Source of the DNA: JBEINZ01 sp040377825
Lineage (GTDB): Bacteria > Pseudomonadota > Alphaproteobacteria > Rhizobiales > Ancalomicrobiaceae
Length of the DNA stretch: 8,071 nucleotides
Assembly (NCBI GenBank): GCA_040377825.1
Contig: JBEINZ010000145.1
Span: 1-8,071, forward strand
Direction: 5' to 3'
A model generated the notes under the pieces. The model made no database searches. It worked only from the letters and a program-made list of their open reading frames with translations, and was not told the DNA's origin. Each line of letters begins with the position of its first letter. The first letter of the stretch is position 1. Position numbers and translations under genes: made by a program. This document shows positions 1 through 5,062 of this stretch, piece by piece.

Positions 1-91
1 CGATCCGAACGAAAAGGACCGGCTCAAGGTATTGAATCAGGAGCAATTCCTTGTCGATCGGATGGTCCCATCCGATCGGGAAATGCTCTAG
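1..91. repeat. Composite palindromic repeat, copy 1 (truncated by window edge)
   Basis: The best-preserved part is an imperfect palindrome at 41-91. Its inner arms, CGATCGGATGG (55-65) and CCATCCGATCG (68-78), are exact complements around a 2-base loop. Its outer arms, GAGCAATTCC (41-50) and GGAAATGCTC (79-88), pair with one mismatch, and TTGT (51-54) is a bulge. It ends in CTAG. Bases 41-91 match 7463-7513 at 47 of 51 positions. The match continues more weakly upstream (16-40 against 7438-7462, 19 of 25), so the copy extends towards the window edge and resembles the two-hairpin unit at 7405-7513. The minus-strand acetyltransferase gene reads through 24-91 and stops inside it. Short mobile palindromes of this kind (REP/RIME-like) are common in Rhizobiales. 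I cannot assign a named family. Confidence 0.85.
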
Positions 92-578
92 CCAAGATCT
101 TCTGCATGAAGACAAGATCGAGCCAGCGGCCGAACTTCGTGCCGACCTCGGGCAGCCGGCCGACTTCTTTAAAGCCGAGTTCCGCGTGGAGCGAAAGCGA
201 GGCGGTGTTGCCGGCCTCGATGCCGCCGAGAAGCGCATGTTTGCCGAGCGCACGCGCGTATGGCTCGAGCGTTTGAAGGAGGGCCCGCGCGATCCCGCGC
301 CGGCGGAACGCCGCCCCGACATAGACCGATTGTTCCACCGTATGGCGGTAGCCGTCGAAGGCGCGAAAGTCGCCGAAGGTCGCGTATCCGGCCACAGACC
401 CATCGATTTCGGCGACCAAGAGCGGATAGCCGAGCGCAACACGGGCCGCAGCCCAGGCTCGCCGGTCCTCCAGATCCACCAGCCGGTCGTTCCAGATCGC
501 CGTCGAATTTGCCACCGCGTCGTTATAAATGGCGAGGATCGCGGGCAGATCGACTTGCGCATAGTCCCGGATGATCAT
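24..578 (-). CDS. GNAT N-acetyltransferase, phosphinothricin/methionine-sulfone acetyltransferase type
   Basis: This is a cytoplasmic acetyl-CoA-dependent N-acetyltransferase of the PAT/Bar/YncA branch, which acetylates free amino groups of phosphinothricin-, methionine-sulfone- or sulfoximine-like compounds. The true substrate here is unknown. The N-terminus (MIIRDYAQVDLPAILAIYND) is typical. The acetyl-CoA loop is VYVGAAFRRRGIARALL, with the R/Q-x-x-G-x-A signature, and the C-terminal motif NTASLSLHAELGFKEVG follows. The family core ends near FMQKIL. The next 21 residues or so are encoded by the palindromic repeat at 24-91 and are not a family feature. I chose ATG at 578 because family members start MIIR; GTG at 581 is an alternative that adds one Met. 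The start lies within 8 bases of the stop of the SH3-like gene, which suggests translational coupling. No independent Shine-Dalgarno site at good spacing is visible. Confidence 0.88.
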   Translation of the reverse strand: MIIRDYAQVDLPAILAIYNDAVANSTAIWNDRLVDLEDRRAWAAARVALGYPLLVAEIDGSVAGYATFGDFRAFDGYRHTVEQSVYVGAAFRRRGIARALLQTLEPYARALGKHALLGGIEAGNTASLSLHAELGFKEVGRLPEVGTKFGRWLDLVFMQKILARAFPDRMGPSDRQGIAPDSIP

Positions 579-583
579 CACCC

Positions 584-1162
584 TCAGTCGCTCGGATATG
601 TTTCACGCGGATAGATGCCCCAAAGCCTACTCTGCTCGACAAAGCCCCGATAGCCTTCGACCGTAATCCGGCACCATGCGCCATCGCAGGCGAGCACATC
701 GACGAGGACGTTCGGCTCCATGTTGGCCACGAGTGTCGACGAACCGGCCTTGTCATGAAGAGGAACGTTGCGGTCCTTGTCCCAGGGCGCGATGAGGGCC
801 GTGCGCTTGCCAGAGAGCAGCGTCTTCTGGATCCAGCCCTCCTGCCCTTCGGAATCGCGAACGCGGTACCAAATGTCGAATTCCTGAGTGATCTCGACCG
901 GCACGCCCGAACGCTTGAAGGTCCAGGCGATTTCGTGGCCGAGGCTTGGTCCCATGCGGATATTCACAGGCTGCGACTTAATCGACGCAAAACGCGGGAG
1001 CGGCAGCCCGCTCATCGACCCTCGGGTGACCCCTTGCGCGACCAAGGCGGCCGGAAACGCCACGAGCATCAAGACCGCGAGCGCCACGGCCGCGTTCTGA
1101 CGCAGGCCTAACGCGTTTCGTTTCGACGGAGGCCTATTTCGGCCATCCTCCGAGCCTGTCAC
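584..1162 (-). CDS. Exported SH3-like (bacterial SH3) domain protein
   Basis: This is a predicted secreted or periplasmic protein of 192 residues. After a basic N-terminus (to about residue 22) comes a hydrophobic segment (about 24-42, AAVALAVLMLVAFPAALVA) that is probably a signal peptide cut near LVA-QG. The mature part carries two SH3b-like units. The first (about 60-117) includes VNIRMGPS, IWYRVRD and EGWIQKTLLSG. The second (about 133-182) includes VPLHDKAG, GAWCRITVEGYRGFVEQ and a terminal WGIYP. VNIR-GPS and GW-hydrophobic are usual for bacterial SH3 domains, which often bind cell-wall peptides. No enzyme domain is present, so an envelope-binding role is inferred. The frame is open to a TTG at 1201, but a near-perfect AGGAGGT lies 6 bases before the GTG at 1162, which decides the start. 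It is divergent from the dehydrogenase gene and directly upstream of the acetyltransferase. Confidence 0.87.
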   Translation of the reverse strand: MTGSEDGRNRPPSKRNALGLRQNAAVALAVLMLVAFPAALVAQGVTRGSMSGLPLPRFASIKSQPVNIRMGPSLGHEIAWTFKRSGVPVEITQEFDIWYRVRDSEGQEGWIQKTLLSGKRTALIAPWDKDRNVPLHDKAGSSTLVANMEPNVLVDVLACDGAWCRITVEGYRGFVEQSRLWGIYPRETYPSD

Positions 1163-1168
1163 GCAAAG

Positions 1169-1175
1169 ACCTCCT
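1169..1175 (-). promoter_or_regulatory. Ribosome binding site of the SH3-like gene
   Basis: AGGAGGT on the minus strand lies 6 bases upstream of GTG at 1162-1160. It is nearly a full anti-16S match. It selects this GTG over the upstream in-frame TTG at 1201, which would place this site inside the coding region. Confidence 0.8.
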
Positions 1176-1265
1176 GGCTGAAAAATCGATCGGGCAGGCA
1201 AGGCAGGCCTGCGGCTTGCTCGTCTATCAAGACCAGAGGCGAAGCCGGTACGGGTCGGCGACGAA

Positions 1266-1293
1266 TTGTCATTTGCGGAACATCTGATACAGA
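1266..1293 (+). promoter_or_regulatory. Possible sigma-70-type promoter for the dehydrogenase gene
   Basis: TTGTCA (1266-1271, five of six with TTGACA) is followed after 16 bases by TACAGA (1288-1293, a poor -10 match) preceded by TG as in extended -10 sites. Initiation here would give a leader of roughly 150 bases before ATG 1451. The rest of the 288-base divergent region holds only short palindromes (GCAGGCCTGC at 1203-1212, CCGTGCACGG at 1404-1413). This rests on motif reading alone. Confidence 0.25.
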
Positions 1294-1450
1294 CTTTCCA
1301 AACGCCCGGCTGGGACCCGAGTGTCGCGCAAGGTGGTTAAGGACACCTGAAAAACCACGGCGCGCGGCGCCTGCGCCTGTTGATTTGCCTAGCCCGTGCG
1401 GTCCCGTGCACGGCCCATGGTTGGTTCTTGGACTGAAGGAGCTGGGTTTC

Positions 1451-2437
1451 ATGCCGAAGAGCAAGCCGCTGGTCGTGGTGACCCGGAAACTGCCTGACAT
1501 TATCGAAACCCGCATGCGTGAGCTGTTCGACGCGCGGCTAAACGAGACGGATCGGGCGATGTCCCAGGCCGAACTGGTCGAGGCCGTGCAGACCGCCGAC
1601 GTGCTCGTTCCGACCGTGACCGACGCAATCGACGCCGCGGTGATCGGACAAGCCGGAACACGGCTTCGTTTGATTGCCAATTACGGTAACGGTGTCGACA
1701 ATATCGATGTCCAAACCGCTTTAAATCGCAGTGTTACGGTAACAAATACGCCGGGCGTCCTGACCGAAGATACGGCGGACATGACCATGGCGCTGGTGCT
1801 CGCCGTGCCGCGCCGCATGGCCGACGGTATCAAGGTGATGCAGACTGGCGATTGGAAGGGCTGGTCGCCGACTTGGATGCTCGGCCACAGAATTTGGGGC
1901 AAACGCCTCGGAATCATCGGGATGGGCCGCATCGGCCAAGCCGTCGCGCGCCGGGCAAAGGCGTTCGGCATGTCGATCCACTACCACAATCGTCGCCGCC
2001 TCGCTGCCTCAACCGAGGAAGACCTTGAGGCAACCTACTGGGAAAGCCTCGACCAGATGCTCGCGCGCATGGACGTCATTTCCGTTCATTGCCCACATAC
2101 GCCGGCAACTTACCACTTACTGTCCGCTCGTCGACTGAAGCTTATGAGGCCATCATCTTATATCGTCAACACCGCACGCGGCGAAGTCATCGATGAAAAT
2201 GCGCTTGCCCGTATGTTGGACGCCGGAGAATTGGCCGGTGCCGGCCTAGATGTTTTTGAACATGAGCCGGCGGTTAATCCTAAGCTTGCTCGATCACCTC
2301 GCGTGCTCCTTTTGCCCCATATGGGATCGGCGACTTTGGAAGGTCGCATCGACATGGGCGAGCGGGTCATTGTCAACATCAAGACTTTCATGGACGGGCA
2401 TCGGCCGCCGGACCGGGTGCTGCCGTCGATGCTGTGA
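1451..2437 (+). CDS. D-2-hydroxyacid dehydrogenase (D-glycerate dehydrogenase / glyoxylate-hydroxypyruvate reductase type)
   Basis: This is a 328-residue cytoplasmic NAD(P)-dependent D-isomer-specific 2-hydroxyacid dehydrogenase, most like the glyoxylate/hydroxypyruvate reductases that interconvert hydroxypyruvate and D-glycerate or glyoxylate and glycolate. The split substrate domain carries NYGNGVDNID (78-87). The Rossmann domain has GMGRIG (157-162). The catalytic triad is present: Arg243 in NTARGEVID, Glu272 in DVFEHEP and His290 in LLPHMGSAT. The motif after beta-2 is YHNRRR (178-183), with no acidic residue, which suggests NADPH preference (inference). The frame extends upstream to 1385, but GAAGGAG at 1435-1441 sits 9 bases before ATG 1451, and MPKSKPLVVVTRK is a normal family N-terminus. 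It is likely co-transcribed with the small exported protein gene 8 bases downstream. The exact substrate cannot be fixed from sequence. Confidence 0.93.
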   Translation: MPKSKPLVVVTRKLPDIIETRMRELFDARLNETDRAMSQAELVEAVQTADVLVPTVTDAIDAAVIGQAGTRLRLIANYGNGVDNIDVQTALNRSVTVTNTPGVLTEDTADMTMALVLAVPRRMADGIKVMQTGDWKGWSPTWMLGHRIWGKRLGIIGMGRIGQAVARRAKAFGMSIHYHNRRRLAASTEEDLEATYWESLDQMLARMDVISVHCPHTPATYHLLSARRLKLMRPSSYIVNTARGEVIDENALARMLDAGELAGAGLDVFEHEPAVNPKLARSPRVLLLPHMGSATLEGRIDMGERVIVNIKTFMDGHRPPDRVLPSML

Positions 2438-2445
2438 GGCAGAAC

Positions 2446-2850
2446 ATGGGAATCATGAATACAATCTTGAAACACGTGGCCGTCGGCGTGCTCGCGCTCG
2501 GCGTTGTCGGATCCGCCATCGCAGCCGAACCACCCCTGCCGGAAAAGCTTGGCGGCGAGCGGATCAAAGCGGATTGGTTCGATGGCAAAGCATTCACATC
2601 CACCGCGCCGGACGGAACGGCTTTCACGATGACATTTCGCCCCGATGGCAAGGCAACCCGCAAGCCGGTCGAAAAGGGCAAAGCCGGCGGCGCTGCCGGT
2701 TTCTGGCGCGTGATCGCCGAGGGTTATTGCTCGCGCTGGAGCGGTCAAAGTCGCGAAAAGTGCTTCAATGTCCGCCCGGACCCCGCTGGCGGTGCGGTAA
2801 TCGTCAGATTTGGCAAGGAGAAAGCGGCGAGATGGACGCGATCGTACTAG
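2446..2850 (+). CDS. Small exported protein of unknown function
   Basis: This is a 134-residue protein with a clear signal peptide: LKHVAVGVLALGVVGSAIA, with cleavage expected after AIA and before AEPPLPEK (about residue 27). The mature part is about 107 residues. It contains WFDGKAFTSTAPDGTAFTMTF and RPDGKATRKP, which look like a beta-strand repeat around DG turns. GFWRVIAEGYCSRWSG (85-100) and a second cysteine in KCFNVR (Cys106) follow, so Cys95-Cys106 could form a periplasmic disulfide. This pattern recurs in alphaproteobacterial exported hypotheticals; I do not recognise a characterised family. I chose ATG 2446 because GAGG lies 6 bases upstream. GTG 2434, overlapping the previous stop, and ATG 2455 are alternatives. 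The tight spacing after the dehydrogenase suggests one transcript, but the functions need not be linked. Confidence 0.8.
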   Translation: MGIMNTILKHVAVGVLALGVVGSAIAAEPPLPEKLGGERIKADWFDGKAFTSTAPDGTAFTMTFRPDGKATRKPVEKGKAGGAAGFWRVIAEGYCSRWSGQSREKCFNVRPDPAGGAVIVRFGKEKAARWTRSY

Positions 2851-2886
2851 GGGTCCAGACGCAGTTTGCGAAGCGAATACGAACTC

Positions 2887-3819
2887 TCAGCCCTCGATTC
2901 TCTTGAAGCGTGGGCTCGCATCGCTCTGATCGTCGGCTGAGCCTTCCCAGGTTCCACTTTCCCAAAGGGATCGAAGGCCTTCGCGGTATGTCGGGTACAA
3001 AAGCCGGTAGCCGAGATCCGCCCGCAGGCGCGCATTGCCGACGCGCCGGCTCTCGCCCCAAAAGGTCAGCGCCATCGGCGAAAGCTCTTTCGGATCAAAC
3101 GGCATGTCCGGCGGGACGGGCAAGCCCATCAGTTCGGCCGCAAAGGCGATCGGATCTTGCGGCGGCGCCGGCTCGTCGTCCGAAACATTGAACACGCCAC
3201 CCGCCGTCCGTAGCGCCGCCGCGGCCGTTACGCCGGCGATATCAGCGACATGGATCCGATTAAACACTTGACCCGGTCGGATCAGGCGTTTGGCTGTCCC
3301 GCGCGCGAGATTGACGAACGCGTTTCGACCGGGACCATAGATGCCGGCGAGGCGAAGCAAAGCTATGGGAACCCCCGCGTCGCGCCCAACCTCCGCCCAA
3401 GCCGATTCTGCGAGAACGCGCCACCGTGTGCGATCGGAGGCGGGCGCCGGCGGTGTCGCCTCGTCGACCCACTGACCGCCGGTGTCGCCGTAGACGCCGA
3501 CGGTTGAATAGTACCCGATCCAGGCAAGTTGTCCGAAGGTGACCGCGTTTCGGATCGCATCCCGGCTGCGAACGAGGAACGGGTCGCCGCCGGAGTCCGG
3601 ACCGGCCGATACGAGCAAATGCGTCGCTTGCCGCAGCGCCTCGCCAAGGCGCTGGCCGGCATCATGGCAATCGAGCGCGATTGCTTCGATCCCGGCGTCC
3701 GATAAGGCGGCGGCCTTAGCCGACGTTCGCGCTGTCGCCACGATACTGGCAACGCTTCCGCTAAGCGCGGCTGCGCTGGCACGGGCCGAGTATCCATAGC
3801 CGAGGAGCAGAAGACGCAT
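2887..3819 (-). CDS. Atypical SDR / NAD-dependent epimerase-dehydratase family protein (YeeZ-like)
   Basis: This is a 310-residue Rossmann-fold protein of the extended/atypical short-chain dehydrogenase class. The start is fixed by the nucleotide-binding strand MRLLLLGYGYSARA, with GxGxxA at 7-12. STVGVYGDTGGQWVDE (105-120), LRLAGIYGPGR (155-165) and FNRIHVADIAG (186-196) are landmarks shared with the YeeZ-like group of sugar-nucleotide-epimerase-like proteins. FNVSDDEPAPPQD (210-222) belongs to the substrate side. The usual Tyr-x-x-x-Lys pair is not evident: in the expected helix the sequence is RTRWRVLAESAW. Classical SDR catalysis is therefore doubtful and the substrate is unknown. No Shine-Dalgarno motif precedes ATG 3819; the bases before it read CCTCCCC on the coding strand. 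The gene lies 91 bases after the VOC gene and ends convergently 36 bases from the small exported protein gene, with no clear terminator between. Confidence 0.85.
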   Translation of the reverse strand: MRLLLLGYGYSARASAAALSGSVASIVATARTSAKAAALSDAGIEAIALDCHDAGQRLGEALRQATHLLVSAGPDSGGDPFLVRSRDAIRNAVTFGQLAWIGYYSTVGVYGDTGGQWVDEATPPAPASDRTRWRVLAESAWAEVGRDAGVPIALLRLAGIYGPGRNAFVNLARGTAKRLIRPGQVFNRIHVADIAGVTAAAALRTAGGVFNVSDDEPAPPQDPIAFAAELMGLPVPPDMPFDPKELSPMALTFWGESRRVGNARLRADLGYRLLYPTYREGLRSLWESGTWEGSADDQSDASPRFKRIEG

Positions 3820-3848
3820 GGGGAGGTCTTAAAACGATGTCAAGGCGC

Positions 3849-3876
3849 CGTCTAGGGTGGACGAATGCCTTGTAAA
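3849..3876 (-). promoter_or_regulatory. Possible promoter for the SDR-family gene
   Basis: On the minus strand TTTACA (3876-3871) and TAGACG (3854-3849) are separated by 16 bases. Initiation here would leave a leader of roughly 20-25 bases before ATG 3819, which would suit a gene with no visible ribosome binding site. A perfect TTGACA also occurs nearby, but its -10 position would fall at the start codon. The SDR gene may equally be read from the VOC promoter. Confidence 0.2.
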
Positions 3877-3910
3877 GACCATATCTCTAAGCTTCTGTTC
3901 TGCCAGAGCT

Positions 3911-4813
3911 TTATGCCGCCAGATTGAAGGCTTCGGGGACCGATACGCGAAAACGCAACACGTTTCCTGCCGGATCGAACGCCGTTGCTGTTGGCACGTC
4001 GATCTTGAAACCATATTGCTGAAGGCGAATGAGGGTTGCCGCAATCTCGGCTTCGTCTGACAATACCAGCGTGACTTCTTCCAGCCCCAACTCGGGCTCG
4101 CTCGGTTTTGCGCGGCCCTGGCTGCGCCAGATGTTCAGCCCGAGGTGGTGATGATAGCCGCCGGCGGCGACGAACAAGGCGCCGGGATAGTGCGCCATGA
4201 TGTCCAGCCCGAGGGCGTCGACGTAAAATGCGCGGCTTGCCTGGAGATCGGCGACCTTCAGGTGGACATGTCCGACTTGGGTTCCGGCCGGAGCATGCTC
4301 GAAGGGGTGCGCCGCGTGTCCCTCGCGCAGGATCCCCTCGACGTCGGCCGGGAGCGTCGCCATGGCTATCAACGCGTCCTTCCGCGGCCATTCGCTTCGC
4401 GGACGGTCGCAATAGACCTCGATCCCGTTTCCTTCCGGATCCGTCAGATAGAACGCTTCGCTGACAAGGTGGTCGGACGCGCCTTCGAGAGCGACGCCTT
4501 CTTCGGCGATATGGCGGACCCAACGTCCGAGTTCGATACGCGATGGCAGGAGATAAGCTATATGGAGCAGTCCCGCATGGCGTGGATCGTGCGCTTTCCG
4601 GTCTGGCGTTGAATGGAGCACCAGAAGCGGCTCGCCGCCGGGCGCGCCGAGGACGCTGCGGTCCGCCCCACGGGCCTGTTCGACGAAGCCGAGAACCTTG
4701 CCATACCAGACGACAAGCCCGTCGCGATCCTTAACCGCGAGGGTCACCGGGCCGTTTCTACACTCGTCGGGCAGATGGCGGACACGTCGTGCGTCAACTG
4801 GTTCGGTCGGCAT
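3911..4813 (-). CDS. VOC-family ring-cleavage dioxygenase-like protein (CatE / catechol-2,3-dioxygenase type)
   Basis: This is a 300-residue protein with two vicinal-oxygen-chelate domains, like CatE-type extradiol dioxygenases. The N-terminal domain (about 20-138) runs from GPVTLAVKDRDGLVVWYGKVLGF to FYLTDPEGNGIEVYCDRP, with His84 in LLHIAYLL. The C-terminal domain (about 178-290) starts GTQVGHVHLKVADLQASRAFY and carries AAGGYHHHLGLNIW. Histidines at 182/184 and 221-223 fit the metal ligands of the family. At the place of the usual glutamate in DP-x-GN-x-(I/L)-E the second domain reads DPAGNVLRF, with Arg287. The true substrate is therefore uncertain and an aromatic diol is only the family default. 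The start is ATG 4813, with GGGAG (4826-4822) 8 bases upstream. A dyad at 4870-4894 lies in the upstream region. It is followed 91 bases later by the SDR gene, possibly in the same operon. Confidence 0.87.
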   Translation of the reverse strand: MPTEPVDARRVRHLPDECRNGPVTLAVKDRDGLVVWYGKVLGFVEQARGADRSVLGAPGGEPLLVLHSTPDRKAHDPRHAGLLHIAYLLPSRIELGRWVRHIAEEGVALEGASDHLVSEAFYLTDPEGNGIEVYCDRPRSEWPRKDALIAMATLPADVEGILREGHAAHPFEHAPAGTQVGHVHLKVADLQASRAFYVDALGLDIMAHYPGALFVAAGGYHHHLGLNIWRSQGRAKPSEPELGLEEVTLVLSDEAEIAATLIRLQQYGFKIDVPTATAFDPAGNVLRFRVSVPEAFNLAA

Positions 4814-4869
4814 GAGGTAAACTCCCGCGTCGACGGTTTCACCGCATTTCGCACTATGTGGGTGATCGA

Positions 4870-4894
4870 TGGGTCTTGGGAAAGACAGGACCCA
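4870..4894. promoter_or_regulatory. Inverted repeat upstream of the VOC gene (possible operator)
   Basis: TGGGTCTTG (4870-4878) and CAGGACCCA (4886-4894) form 9-base arms, complementary except for one G-T pair, around a 7-base centre. The dyad lies 57-81 bases upstream of the VOC start codon and is not followed by a T run, so it is not a terminator. It could be a repressor or activator site or an RNA hairpin. The rest of 4814-5002 shows no gene. Confidence 0.4.
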
Positions 4895-5002
4895 CTAGAC
4901 GGACTGTCGCATTTTATTGAACAATCGGGTGTGTTTGGTTTGGTTTTCGGCATGTAAGTGAGACAAAATATCGGGAAGTGCGCTGCGAGCTCGGTCACGC
5001 GG

Positions 5003-5034
5003 AAAAAAGGCCGCCCCTCGCGGGACGGCCCTTT
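5003..5034 (-). terminator. Intrinsic terminator of pnp
   Basis: On the minus strand GGCCGTCCC (5030-5022), loop GCGA (5021-5018) and GGGGCGGCC (5017-5009) make a 9-bp stem with one G-U pair. TTTTTT (5008-5003) follows directly. It begins 29 bases after the pnp stop codon. This is a classical rho-independent terminator. The short TTT on the opposite side makes it weak for plus-strand transcripts. Confidence 0.9.
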
Positions 5035-5062
5035 GAACCCATGCACAGGTGGATACGACGGC

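Noticed and set aside
51..614. Plus-strand open frame opposite the acetyltransferase
   Set aside because: Low-complexity, charged translation with no family resemblance; the opposite strand encodes a full GNAT domain.
1163..1201. N-terminal extension of the SH3-like protein from TTG 1201
   Set aside because: A near-consensus AGGAGGT lies inside this stretch, 6 bases before GTG 1162, so translation most likely starts at the GTG.
3852..4523. Arginine-rich minus-strand frame overlapping the VOC gene
   Set aside because: Out-of-frame shadow of the VOC coding sequence; composition is typical of a shifted GC-rich frame.
4613..5046. Possible small genes between the VOC gene and pnp on either strand
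   Set aside because: The open frames overlap the VOC start or the pnp terminator, have no good ribosome binding site and give no recognisable protein.
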